In this document: piece after piece, positions 38,501 through 45,476 of the stretch
Numbering within the stretch: the first letter of the stretch is position 1
Layout of the letters: every line of letters begins with the position of its first letter
Origin: Malurus cyaneus samueli
Lineage: Eukaryota; Chordata; Aves; Passeriformes; Maluridae
DNA: 64,000 nt
Reading direction: 5' to 3'
Assembly: GCA_009741485.1 (NCBI GenBank)
Contig: CM019216.1
Span: forward strand, 52,773,943 to 52,837,942
Position numbers and translations under genes: made by a program
Notes under the pieces: model-generated
The model's database searches: none
What the model saw: the letters and a program-made list of their open reading frames with translations, nothing else
Told to the model about the DNA's origin: nothing

Positions 38501-40357
38501 ATTGTAAGAAAAAGACTGAAAACATAAAACCTAACATGAAGAAAATAAAAAAAACAGAACATTTGTCTTCTAAGCAAATTGCTTTCTTTCCAAATTCCAA
38601 ATCTTCCATGTCAACAATCAGGTGTATATAGACTCATATTGAACTTCTATTCTCGTCTTCAGGAAAAAGACTACAAAGTGAACCTTAACTCAGAGGAAAT
38701 TCTGATGCTATTTTAATGACAGATATGCCACAAACAAAAATGTCATCTAACTATATAGTCAGGATAGAAACCTTCCTAATCTGCAAAGTGACAAGCTAAG
38801 GTCAAAATCTTTTTAAAAAGTTGACACATGAACACAGAACCACTCAAGACACAAAACTCAGGACATGCAGAAATTCACTGATTACTGAGATCAAACTGAA
38901 AAAAAAATTGAAAATGGAATAGTTAATTATAATCTCTAATATTATTATACTTTCTCATCCGCTCTCAATTCACAGCTTTATTAGACAGACATACCTGCAT
39001 CACACAGATGTAGTACACTCAAAATTAAATCCTTTCACGGATATAATTCTACTGGCCCTCAAACATCTCATTAACTCCCAGCAAAAGCAGTACTGAATTT
39101 GAAAAATTTTATGAAAAAAGGTAATGGACAGAAAAATACTGGTAGACATTAAACAAGTGTGTGCCCACATGTGTCATTTTCTTTTTACCAGTATTATAGT
39201 CTATATCATTTTGGCATACTTACATGTTACAAGGATGCACTGCTAGTACACAAGCAAAAATAAAAGCCACACTGTAAACAAGAGATACGTGCAGAAACAT
39301 ACTTTACACTTTATTTTTTTAAAAATGTTTACATCTCCTTTTTACATTACATTTTCATACTTTTCCTGTTAAAGAAGGCAACCAAACAAAGCCTGCATGT
39401 GCTCTAACTCACCACAATACTCTCTTGAGATTCAAACTTCTTTTTCTTCGGTTTCTTGGCATCTACTAGGCTAGCATGGCGTCTGAAGATTTCCTCAAAG
39501 CGGACCTTGGTTTTTGCCTTTGCCTCACTTTCAACTGCAAAAAGAAATGGAGAGTATGATTCACTACCTCAATAATCACCGTTGCTAAAACAAGTGCATA
39601 ATCATGCTTTAAAATTGCAAAGGATGAGAATTATTTACACGGAAAGTTTACCAACAAATTCACATCGTACTCAATTAAGAATTTCCACTGACAACATAAC
39701 CCATGCAAGGATAACTCAGTAGCTTTGCACAGACACACACATTAGTCTTTCACTTGGTGCTGAAGTCAGCACCATCTACTGTTTCTGGAAGAAAGCACAT
39801 TTGGAAGAGTGCACACATCAAATCGGCACAAAACTTGGCCTAGCGAAAGCAGAGGATGAATTATTACCCTCCTGCTTTATGAGCAGAGCTAACACACTGA
39901 TTTCCAGGAAAAGTAGCAGCTCTGGGTTCTTACTGGGTCTGGAACCCAGAGAAGCACCATCCTGAGACAGACCTGTAAGAGCCAGGAGCTGCCACTCTAC
40001 CTTTCTGTAAATGATACTGACACCAGCAGCATTTCAACACTTGATGCAGTAGGTTTTCTAACCCCCCTCAGGTAATGCCTAATTTGTAGCTAGGAATTCA
40101 AAATGCAACCATGCACACCACTGAAAAAGGCTGTCAAATCCTCAGCTACAGCATAATTATCACTGTCATTACAATTTTTAAACCCTGAATTTCAAACAAA
40201 AAAAAACCCCACCACTTTGAGAATCAGCTATAAACATGCACTCAAAAAGAAGCCAATGCAGCATTAAAGATTTATACAAAAGTAACTTCTACCATTTGCA
40301 TCTAACTACAAAATATGTACCAGAAAACAAACATAAAGTATCCTTACCTGCTGGCAT
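5410..40357 (-). CDS. AHI1: AHI1 (jouberin), 18 coding exons, 3' end outside window
   Basis: In the known family, jouberin is a scaffold of the ciliary transition zone, mutated in Joubert syndrome in people. Eighteen exons on the minus strand join in frame with consistent phases and GT-AG sites to about 1010 residues. Order: [18 protein letters not shown] start; Lys/Glu-rich charged region (about 45-300); conserved region with [32 protein letters not shown] and LRLQLYYPP (about 301-576); then seven WD40-type blades, about 594-624, 635-665, 678-709, 725-756, 783-812, 824-853 and 867-900, with hallmark ends such as [10 protein letters not shown] and [10 protein letters not shown]. The segments match human AHI1 in order as I know it. 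The C-terminal SH3 domain and stop codon are not seen in 1-5409 and must lie further left. The coding part spans 35 kb. Exons are listed separately. The assignment is essentially certain; individual splice ends are inferred from frame and consensus. Confidence 0.97.
5528..14560 (-). other. AHI1 intron 17
   Basis: This is a 9-kb AT-rich intron with no recognised exon. It holds a CR1 remnant (about 10665-10985), poly-A runs at about 5906 and 10253, a perfect 20-bp palindrome at 6630-6649, and a pyrimidine-rich stretch at about 13560-14060. Confidence 0.8.
10665..10985 (-). mobile_element. CR1 LINE remnant (minus orientation)
   Basis: On the plus strand it begins with the reverse complement of the CR1 3' end (cagaatcactgtgttggcaa, ggcctccaggatcactgaatcc) and continues through the typical tctttctgatgtccaacctg and catttcctcttgtcctgtca segments. 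It is a 5'-truncated dead copy. Confidence 0.85.
14561..14763 (-). CDS. AHI1: AHI1 coding exon 17 (residues 904-971), linker after WD40
   Basis: 203 bases, acceptor TCTACAG, donor CTG|GTAAGT, leaving in phase 0. It starts [15 protein letters not shown], matching human VAQQEAEMFK, then diverges, and ends [14 protein letters not shown], matching human MQLVKQRLETVT. The middle is a variable Ser/Pro-rich linker. Confidence 0.93.
14764..16954 (-). other. AHI1 introns 16 and 15 around exon 16
   Basis: Two introns, 14764-15526 and 15668-16954, flank exon 16. They are AT-rich single-copy-looking sequence. I see no other gene and no recognisable repeat. Confidence 0.75.
15527..15667 (-). CDS. AHI1: AHI1 coding exon 16 (residues 857-904), WD40 blade 7
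   Basis: 141 bases, acceptor CTGCAG, donor AAAG|GTACAG, leaving in phase 1. It encodes [47 protein letters not shown]. The [13 protein letters not shown] motif is diagnostic of AHI1 and closes the propeller. Confidence 0.97.
16955..17085 (-). CDS. AHI1: AHI1 coding exon 15 (residues 813-857), WD40 blade 6
   Basis: 131 bases, acceptor CTTTAG, donor ACAG|GTAACT, leaving in phase 1. It encodes [43 protein letters not shown]. The [12 protein letters not shown] ending is conserved. Confidence 0.97.
18999..19135 (-). mobile_element. CR1 LINE remnant (minus orientation)
   Basis: It contains tttggaaaagatcttcaaga and tcattaagtccaactgttaa, followed by ccagcactgcaaagtccatc, the reverse complement of the avian CR1 3' end. 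Confidence 0.85.
19275..19520 (+). mobile_element. CR1 LINE remnant (plus orientation)
   Basis: It contains aaaggacaagagggaatgga, then aacactagaacatgttgctc, and finishes with ttgattgttggattgaactg, in the order of a plus-strand CR1 3' region, with divergent spacing. Confidence 0.75.
20100..20218 (-). CDS. AHI1: AHI1 coding exon 14 (residues 774-813), WD40 blade 5
   Basis: 119 bases, acceptor CTGTAG, donor AGAAT|GTTAGT, leaving in phase 2. It encodes [39 protein letters not shown]. The [18 protein letters not shown] segment matches human with few changes. Confidence 0.96.
20219..21008 (-). other. AHI1 intron 13
   Basis: About 790 bases of intron. It contains one CR1 remnant (about 20617-20812); the rest is unremarkable AT-rich sequence. 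Confidence 0.8.
20617..20812 (-). mobile_element. CR1 LINE remnant (minus orientation)
   Basis: It begins ctagaatcacagaatcctag and continues through acaccatgtgccttagagtc and tgctgtgaccacttccctgg, as in reverse-complemented CR1 3' ends. Confidence 0.85.
21009..21112 (-). CDS. AHI1: AHI1 coding exon 13 (residues 739-773), WD40 blade 4
   Basis: 104 bases, acceptor TTTCAG, donor AAG|GTAAAC, leaving in phase 0. It encodes [20 protein letters not shown] and FQRWRINK, close to human [20 protein letters not shown]. It completes blade 4. Confidence 0.96.
21113..22139 (-). other. AHI1 intron 12
   Basis: About 1 kb of intron with a CR1 remnant (about 21830-22040) close to the exon 12 donor. No other feature seen. 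Confidence 0.8.
21830..22040 (-). mobile_element. CR1 LINE remnant (minus orientation), next to AHI1 exon 12
   Basis: It contains aaagaatcccagaatgatct, gggttgaaagggacctt, then gggcaacctgtccctgtgtc, a reverse-complemented CR1 3' part. It lies about 100 bases inside the intron after exon 12, in the same transcriptional orientation as AHI1. Confidence 0.85.
22140..22369 (-). CDS. AHI1: AHI1 coding exon 12 (residues 662-739), WD40 blade 3 and start of 4
   Basis: 230 bases, acceptor CTTTTAG, donor GAAG|GTATGT, leaving in phase 1. It encodes [48 protein letters not shown] and then [15 protein letters not shown]. The [10 protein letters not shown] and GCYDS-IRIW motifs match human AHI1. A CR1 remnant ends about 100 bases from its donor. 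Confidence 0.98.
22370..24470 (-). other. AHI1 intron 11
   Basis: A 2.1-kb AT-rich intron. I see no gene, and no repeat that I can name. Confidence 0.75.
24471..24594 (-). CDS. AHI1: AHI1 coding exon 11 (residues 621-662), WD40 blade 2
   Basis: 124 bases, acceptor CCCTAG, donor TCAG|GTCAGT, leaving in phase 2. It encodes [20 protein letters not shown] and [20 protein letters not shown]. The GH opening and SSDGTVR-MW ending (completed in the next exon) are the classic WD40 repeat boundaries. Confidence 0.97.
24595..26732 (-). other. AHI1 introns 10 and 9 around exon 10
   Basis: Intronic sequence 24595-25581 and 25715-26732. No recognisable repeat or additional exon. Confidence 0.75.
25582..25714 (-). 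CDS. AHI1: AHI1 coding exon 10 (residues 577-620), WD40 blade 1
   Basis: 133 bases, acceptor AGCCAG, donor GTTT|GTAAGT, leaving in phase 1. It encodes [20 protein letters not shown] and [20 protein letters not shown]. The first beta-propeller blade begins around [11 protein letters not shown] and ends in the next exon with LYEIPSG. Confidence 0.97.
26733..26873 (-). CDS. AHI1: AHI1 coding exon 9 (residues 530-576)
   Basis: 141 bases (47 codons, symmetric), acceptor CCTTAAG, donor CAG|GTGAAA. It encodes [15 protein letters not shown], a Glu/Ser-rich variable stretch, then [10 protein letters not shown], equivalent to human IKWKRLPGQ just before the WD40 domain. Confidence 0.95.
26874..29379 (-). 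other. AHI1 introns 8 and 7 around exon 8
   Basis: Introns 26874-27834 and 28021-29379. The first ends in a TATA-rich tract. The second has a GC-richer, unassigned block at about 28640-28870 with an 82-codon open minus-strand frame that I cannot match to any family; it may be an old repeat. Confidence 0.65.
27835..28020 (-). CDS. AHI1: AHI1 coding exon 8 (residues 468-529)
   Basis: 186 bases (62 codons, symmetric), acceptor CTTCCAG, donor CAT|GTAAGT. It encodes [20 protein letters not shown], then [20 protein letters not shown] and [11 protein letters not shown]. The [10 protein letters not shown] and KCPRN-YPSTLY motifs are AHI1 hallmarks. An AT-rich tract (about 27675-27835) directly follows the donor. 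Confidence 0.97.
29380..29475 (-). CDS. AHI1: AHI1 coding exon 7 (residues 436-467)
   Basis: 96 bases (32 codons, phase 0 at both ends), acceptor TTCTAG, donor AAG|GTATTG. It encodes [20 protein letters not shown] and then [10 protein letters not shown], aligning with human ILDFLSVDEIKNNSE and FRKIAWAFLK. As a symmetric exon it could be skipped without changing the frame. Confidence 0.95.
29476..30975 (-). other. AHI1 intron 6
   Basis: A 1.5-kb intron with a CR1 remnant (about 29903-30040). No other feature recognised. Confidence 0.8.
29903..30040 (-). mobile_element. CR1 LINE remnant (minus orientation)
   Basis: It contains tcatagaatagtttgggttg, then gcaggctgctcaaagccccc and cttgaacatttccagggatg, a reverse-complemented CR1 3' end. 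Confidence 0.87.
30976..31165 (-). CDS. AHI1: AHI1 coding exon 6 (residues 372-435)
   Basis: 190 bases, donor GAG|GTAAGG. It encodes [46 protein letters not shown] and QVILFFE, all conserved in AHI1. The acceptor is a NAGNAG pair (AAGCAG): using the downstream CAG gives one Ser at the junction, as in human; using the upstream AAG would start the exon at 31168 and add one Ser. Confidence 0.96.
31169..32068 (-). other. AHI1 intron 5
   Basis: A 0.9-kb intron with a CR1 remnant (about 31675-31835). Nothing else recognised. Confidence 0.8.
31675..31835 (-). mobile_element. CR1 LINE remnant (minus orientation)
   Basis: It contains acagaatatactgagttgga, agggacccacaagaacagag and cttcaactctgtcaggctgg, characteristic of reverse-complemented CR1 3' ends. 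Confidence 0.87.
32069..32282 (-). CDS. AHI1: AHI1 coding exon 5 (residues 301-372)
   Basis: 214 bases, acceptor TTTCTAG, donor TACAG|GTGAGT. It encodes [18 protein letters not shown] and [20 protein letters not shown], very close to the human protein ([30 protein letters not shown]). This opens the conserved, probably C2-like or beta-rich, region between the charged N-terminus and the WD40 domain. Confidence 0.97.
32579..32736 (-). CDS. AHI1: AHI1 coding exon 4 (residues 248-301)
   Basis: 158 bases, acceptor TTTGCAG|TGCAATG. It encodes [16 protein letters not shown] through [13 protein letters not shown], matching the family KPKPKKTKKKTK segment. The donor must be AAAAG|GTCTGC, a weak match to consensus, because the next exon needs one base in phase 1 to give [11 protein letters not shown]. 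Without splicing, the frame runs GLPTEC and stops at once, so retention of this intron would truncate the protein. Confidence 0.9.
32737..33293 (-). other. AHI1 intron 3
   Basis: About 560 bases of AT-rich intron between coding exons 3 and 4. Nothing recognisable. Confidence 0.75.
33294..33904 (-). CDS. AHI1: AHI1 coding exon 3 (residues 45-248), charged N-terminal region
   Basis: This is the largest exon, 611 bases, with acceptor TTTATAG and donor ACAAG|GTAACA, leaving in phase 2. The product is rich in Lys, Glu, Asp and Ser and probably partly coiled or disordered. Recognisable family pieces are RFTKNKLR near its start, [31 protein letters not shown], and [17 protein letters not shown] at its end. 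The low-complexity lysine runs diverge from mammals while the ELIQAYQ-HV segment is conserved. Confidence 0.96.
34468..34603 (+). mobile_element. CR1 LINE remnant (plus orientation)
   Basis: It contains ggatatgttcaaggtcacat, ggggctctgagcaacctgat, and aaaggtccctttcaatccga ending with actatgattct, the plus-orientation CR1 3' end. Confidence 0.9.
35470..35720 (-). mobile_element. CR1 LINE remnant (minus orientation)
   Basis: The clearest copy in the window: tcatagaatcattcaggttg, gaaaaggcctctaagatcaa and gtccaaccattagcacagca, continuing through the usual accactaaaccgtattccca segment. Confidence 0.93.
39413..39534 (-). CDS. AHI1: AHI1 coding exon 2 (residues 4-44)
   Basis: Acceptor TTTGCAG, donor GTG|GTGAGT; 122 bases, entering in phase 1 and leaving in phase 0. 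It encodes [20 protein letters not shown] and then a lysine-rich KKPKKKK stretch. The family N-terminus [14 protein letters not shown] is nearly unchanged, which anchors the gene identity and the start codon. Confidence 0.95.
39535..40347 (-). other. AHI1 intron between start-codon exon and coding exon 2
   Basis: About 810 bases of intron. No repeat or gene recognised. Confidence 0.75.
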
Positions 40358-40419
40358 TTTCAGTCCTCAGTTAGAAGTGGCTCAACACAACAGCTGCTTC
40401 TTCCTCAGAATTCACCATT
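40348..40419 (-). CDS. AHI1: AHI1 exon with start codon (only 10 coding bases)
   Basis: The start codon is at 40357-40355 (ATG CCA GCA G), followed by a good donor, G|GTAAGG. An A at -3 gives a favourable initiation context. Only 10 coding bases lie here; the rest is 5' UTR. The start is chosen because the next exon continues as [15 protein letters not shown], matching the AHI1 N-terminus. The 5' end at 40419 uses the acceptor AAATAG and is less certain than the donor. The UTR part holds a short upstream reading frame, listed separately. Confidence 0.85.
40371..40418 (-). other. Upstream ORF in AHI1 5' UTR
   Basis: An ATG at 40418-40416 opens 15 codons (MVNSEEEAAVVLSHF) and stops with TAA at 40373-40371, 13 bases before the AHI1 start codon. 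If the putative first exon (ending 45060) is spliced to 40419, its own ATG at 45070-45068 is in frame and extends the frame to 19 codons (MGPR added). Short upstream frames that stop just before the main start often damp translation. Whether this one is translated is unknown. Confidence 0.55.
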
Positions 40420-43400
40420 CTATTTAAAACATTTAACAACTTTCATTAGCCTAAGCGGTCCATAGACTTGGAGTTAATAATTTAATCTGTGCTAATTAAT
40501 ATTAGGGAGGAGTACATTTTATTTTAGAAATAAATATTACCCTATTTGTCTAGATCATTGTAAGTTTTCCACCATCAAATGCCAGCTCTGATACTTATTA
40601 TTTGAGGGTTAATAAAAAACAACACTACAGAAGTTTAATTAGATAAATTACTGGGCAGTAGCTAAATAATTCAGCACAGCAGCCCTCCAACCTTCTAAAA
40701 AAGCCAACAGTTTTTTAAATAATAATGACCCATGAAACCATTTATGTTGGAGCCTTTTCAATCAGATGCCTATCCTCACAGCATCATTGAGGAAGGCACA
40801 CTGTAGTCAGCTGACAGTTTTCAATATAAAGGGTAGTATCTGCTAGCAAATCTAACTTTATTACAAATCTCTAAACATTTATGTTTACATAAAGCATTTG
40901 TATTTTTCATGAAGTAGACAAGCAACTACATGAAACTCATTTCTCTAAAGAAAAAAAAAAAAGTTATGCCCTCCTGGTTGTGAAGAAAAGCCTGCAAATG
41001 CACTCCAAACAAAGCTTGAAGGCAAATAAAAGTATTACACAGCTTTATCTTTTTATCAAGAAAATTCAGACTGTTCTACAAAACACATTAATACAAAGAG
41101 CTGTTTTGTAAACAGTGGAACTAATGAAATGTAGTTCCTATGAAGGTGTGATGTTTCCCTTAGCCTTCCATACAATGAACTCTGGTACTTACGTACCCCA
41201 CAGCCCATAAGGTAACAGCTCCAAGTTCTCACTAGGTGACACCTCCTGCTAGACACCAGTAACTCCCATTCACTGGATACCCAGACTGTACTGATCCTAA
41301 CAAATTAAGACAGAGCATTAAATATTGCCAGGACATGTGGTTGCATTATTCTCACACTGTTTTGGTCCAAGTCACTTAACACTCACCTAGCCTATGCCTG
41401 GATACAGCTCAAGAGTTACTGTGGATCACTGTCAAAACACAGTTTGCATGCAGCCGCTCTGCTTGGAGGCTGAGGGAGTTATCAGGAGTGAAGTGATCCA
41501 AACACAGCACTTCGCCTCAGCATTAAAAATCCGAGGCATACACCAGCACACCAGCACAGGAAAGAGCTGAGGCTACACTTGGGTCCCCAAGTATCTGCAC
41601 TTTGAAACTCTCACATCTCTCTCATCTCTTTCAGTGTTATTCGCACAGGCCTGTTACTTTCAGGTAATTTCACAGTCATTACTTACAATGCTTTGGTCTG
41701 CTGGCTATCCAAACTAAACCAAATCAAGGAAAAGAAGGCAAAGTGTTCAAGTTGGTTTGGGATTACAGAGGAGCTGATCAGTCAGATGCCAACACTAATT
41801 AGTGTACTTAATGTCTTCAGCATTTATACTAAGTATCCAACAATCTAAGGATGTTTTAAAAGAGCAAGGATGGCCAAATGGACTTCATTGGAAGAAAAAA
41901 AAAAAGTTTAATTTTGCAATATGGCTCAAAATGACACTTACGAGGTTTTAATATTTTAATTATCTTAAACATGTTCTTACTCCTAAAGCAAAGCTTTACT
42001 GTCATAACTAAATCAGTAAATGAAAAGAGAAAACACCGTTGAAATGTAAAACTGCTTTTGCAATTTATACTTAGTTACATTAAATGGGCATTTAAAAATT
42101 ACTACTAAGTGCCGCTTTCCAAGTAGACAAATCACAATTGGATAAAAAGCACATCATTTAGAAGAGCAGAAAACTAACCATGCTTATAAAATACAGCAGG
42201 TTCTGTCACTTTAATCACTGACTGAGAACCACAGGAACATGGAAAAGTATATTCTTAGTTAAGTGGCTTCAACAAGCCCTCAAAAACTAATTACAGACAA
42301 GAAATTAAATGCTCAAAGGTTCTTAAATTTAAAGAAAAAAAATATGAGGGAAAATATAGAACACAAAAGTAAAATGAGGAAAGTGCATACCTATTCTACA
42401 TATGGAAATAAATTTACAGTCAAAGGTTAAATAAATTAGTGTATGAGAAAACCAACCAACCTATGGGTTGGTAAAAAAATTAAATTTGCAGATACTTTTG
42501 ATTATAATGGAGCATCTTACCAAGGGCCAGGGCCACCTCACATCTACAAGCACTCTCTTTAAAATGCAGAATTTCCAAAATTCTGTGCATCACTATTTAC
42601 TTATGCAGTAAGTGCCTCCACTGTTGTGGCAATAAAATTAATAGATAAAGTCCTATAATGCTGTGCTATTATTTAACATGCATTTCCAATTTAGAGTTTC
42701 ATGATCTTTGACACCGTCCATTAAAGCAACTATCAGGCTTATGTAAATATAGATCATTAATCAACAAGGATAAGAACAAGGCTGTTTACTTAGAGTAATC
42801 TCACCTTAGAATAGGAGAGATTTAATTGTATATCGAAGTTCAGCAACCACCATGCCCCAACCTAAGACAATCAGTTATCACTTATTTTGTAAAACGCATT
42901 TTTACCCTATCAGATTGGATCTCTTCCGTGTTAGTAAATATAAGACAATCCAGGACTAACAAAACCACATACCAAGAATAGTGGCATATTCCAGCCACTA
43001 GGAAAAAGGGAAAACAAATTCATAAAACCCAAACTTCTAAGAATTACTACATTGTCCTGAAAATAACTGAGTTTGCTCTTCTCCAATATTCCATCTGTAT
43101 TTTTAAAAGTGATTCTACATTAAACTCTTGCTCTTGTCACAATATTTTACAATACTCACCAAGTTGCTATAATCTGCATCTGTAATACAGGGATTCTCTA
43201 TACTAAACATGCCACAAAGGTTACCATACATGAAACTCACTTTTACTGGCCATTAAGAAGAGATATAAATCAAACCTATGCTATAATGAGCAGAATATCT
43301 ACGGAGTTTGCACTACATAATTGGAAGTGACAAATTCCTAATTATGACCATTTAGGAAACTGAGCTGACAAAATAGAACTTCATGCTTAGGATCTACCTG

Positions 43401-45060
43401 AATTAAATTCCTCCTTTTTCTTTTGTTGCAATTATGTGACTGTAAACCCCACCGGCTGAAAGCAAGTAGAACATCAGGCCTTGTTTACTTCTCCATCTTT
43501 TAGATCATAGAGGGAAATCCTGGGTTTTACTGGGAAGTTTCTAATTAAGCTACATGTAGGGATAACTACTTTGATATGTGAAAGACCTTCAACATAGAAT
43601 TATACAGCAAAATAACACGGAGATGAATCTGGTCCTCTTCACTATTGACAAATCTGACATAAAAAAAAAAAAATCTGGCTTTATTAATAAAAATACAGTA
43701 TTTAAGCCCAGAAAATTGACAGACAGCTTTAGCTGACAGACCAGGTAAACACCTCTGTCCTAGCTTATCAAATAAACACTAATAAAAGTGCAGTAGTTTT
43801 TTCTACCAGTTAGGATGTCCCCGTAAAAACCTTGTGCTCATACCAATTTTAAAAGATGTTTTTAAAAACCTGGTGCTACCCTCAGTTTTCTAGGATTAAC
43901 ATATCAGAAAATTTTTGCTTCAGAGGAACTGCTGGGTTTTCCCCCAGAAATTTGGCTCCCTTCGTCAAGAGAAAGTTGCAAACAGATAGTCTGCACTGAT
44001 GGCAAAATTACAGACTTCAGTTCTAGGTAAGAAAATACAGCCAACTTTTATTAAGTTTTATGTATCTGCCTTAACTTACATGGTAATTATGAAAATGTGT
44101 TCTCAGCAAGAGACCGCCCTAAGTATTTTGATTTCCAATCTGACATTCTGCTTTGCCTGGAAGAATACTGGTACGATAAAGGAACATTCCCACCACACAC
44201 CACAACCGGACTAACCGATGGGATCATTCAACGAGGATGTGATGTGCATTCCTCATGCGAGGGACGCATCCCCGCTTCGGAGTCCAAGGTGCCAGGCATG
44301 GAGAAGCACTGTCCGTTCACTATAAACTGCCCACGCACGCAATGTCACCCGAATGAACTATAAAGCCCGTAAAGAGCGGGGGGAAAACAGCACCGATCTG
44401 GGGATTAGGGCTACCCGCGGCACTGCCTCGTGCCACTGCGCCCCGCCGGGACCAGACAGCGACAGCACGCGTGTGGCGCTAGGCCGCCTGTTCCGCCGGC
44501 CCCACAGGGTTACACGGGGGTCACTCGGGGCGCCCTCGCCAGGTGCGCGACCCTCTCCCGCTACCCGCGCACCCCGGCCCGCCCCGGCTCCCGCCCCTGC
44601 TCCCGCCGCTCCTGCTGCCCTCACTGCCGCCCCTGCTCCCGCCGCTCCTGCTGCCCTCACTGCCGCCCCTGCTCCCGCCGCTCCTGCTGCCCTCACTGCC
44701 GCCCCTGCTCCCGCCCTCCTGCGCCCTCACTCCGCCCCTGCTCCGCCGCTCCGCTGCCCTCACTGCCGCCCCTGCTCCGCCTCCTGCTGCCCTCACTCCC
44801 GCCCTGCTCCCGCCGCTCTGCTCCCCGCCCGCGCGCGCCAAGGGCCGCGGTCCCGGCGCGGCTCGGAGCGGCAGCGGCCGTGCCCAGCCCCGGCTGAGCC
44901 CCCCGCCCGGGCGGGAAGGGGAGCCGGGGGAGGGAACAGCGGCGGGAGGCGTTACCCAGCCGTACCCGCCCCCGCGGCCGCGCACCCGTACGAGCGGCGG
45001 CACACGCCCGGGTAGCCCGCCCGAGGCGCGGCCCCGCTCCCCGCCGAGGCATCGCTCACC
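40420..45060 (-). other. AHI1 first intron (5' UTR intron), inferred
   Basis: This 4.6-kb stretch separates the start-codon exon from the proposed first exon. It is AT-rich up to about 44.3 kb, then enters the CpG island. No named repeat is seen apart from the 36-bp minisatellite at 44596-44830. Confidence 0.6.
44596..44830. repeat. 36-bp GC-rich minisatellite, about 7 copies
   Basis: The unit begins cctgctcccgccgctcctgc and runs 36 bases. Starts are at 44596, 44632, 44668 and 44704 (exact 36-base spacing, identical units), then 44737, 44771 and 44803, shortened by small deletions. It lies in the proposed AHI1 first intron, within the CpG island. The spacing is a multiple of three, which explains the repetitive open frames across it. 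Confidence 0.92.
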
Positions 45061-45200
45061 TCGGCCCCATCCGCTCCCGTGGCGCCCCGACGTGGCCCGC
45101 GGCTGCTGCGGCCGCCCCGCCTCCCCCCCTGCCTCCGTCAGTGGGCTCTTCCCTGCCCCGCTCCCCCCCCTCGCAGCGCCGCGCGGGTGGTTCCGCCAAA
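45061..45200 (-). other. AHI1: AHI1 probable non-coding first exon and promoter core
   Basis: On the minus strand a strong donor, CGAG|GTGAGCG, has its GT at 45059-45058, inside the CpG island and upstream of the exon holding the start codon. The exon would end at 45060. Its 5' end (transcription start) cannot be read; about 45.2 kb is a guess from the nearby X-box-like site at 45211-45224. The exon is GC-rich and contains an upstream ATG at 45070-45068. No TATA box is evident, as is usual for CpG-island promoters. This is inference from a splice signal and context; a transcript would settle it. Confidence 0.5.
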
Positions 45201-45210
45201 ACAACCGCGG

Positions 45211-45224
45211 GCTGCCAAGGAAAC
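45211..45224 (+). promoter_or_regulatory. RFX X-box-like motif, AHI1 promoter
   Basis: GCTGCC-AA-GGAAAC fits the X-box consensus RYYNYY-N(1-3)-RRNRAC. RFX factors use X-boxes close upstream of ciliary genes, and AHI1 is ciliary. The site is about 150 bases upstream of the proposed first-exon donor. The consensus is loose, so the match alone is only suggestive. Confidence 0.5.
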
Positions 45225-45280
45225 GGCGCGGCGGCGCGCAGGCGCGCAGGGAGCGGGCGGAGGCGGGCGGGAGCGCGGGC

Positions 45281-45430
45281 CTCCCGGTGCCGCCTCACGC
45301 CTCCCGGTGCCGCCTCACGCCTCCCGGTGCTGCTTCCCGGTGCCGCCTCACGCTCCCGATGCTGCTTCCCGGTGCCGCCTCGCGTCTCCCGGTGCCGTTT
45401 CCCGCCTCCCGGTGCCGCCTCCCGCCGCCG
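45281..45430. repeat. GC-rich tandem repeat (20-bp unit with 32-bp higher-order copy)
   Basis: The unit ctcccggtgccgcctcacgc starts at 45281, 45301 and 45321, then variants start at 45334, 45353, 45366, 45386 and 45406. The 32-base spacing 45321 to 45353 and 45334 to 45366 shows a compound copy. It lies directly upstream of the proposed AHI1 start, between the two X-box-like motifs. Confidence 0.9.
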
Positions 45431-45462
45431 GGACGAGGCTCCGCCCGCCGCGGCGGCCAAGC

Positions 45463-45476
45463 GTTGTTGGGGCAGC
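45463..45476 (-). promoter_or_regulatory. Second RFX X-box-like motif
   Basis: On the minus strand GCTGCC-CC-AACAAC again fits RYYNYY-N(1-3)-RRNRAC. It lies about 250 bases further upstream of AHI1, beyond the 20-bp tandem repeat. It is weaker support than the first site. Confidence 0.35.

Larger units (their letters stand above)
33905..39412 (-). other. AHI1 intron 2
   Basis: A 5.5-kb intron. It holds two CR1 remnants (about 34468-34603 and 35470-35720), a GC-richer unassigned block (about 36080-37350), and an extremely AT-rich stretch at about 37980-38170. A 98-codon open minus-strand frame at 36611-36907 is unlike any family I know and has no clear splice context. Confidence 0.7.
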
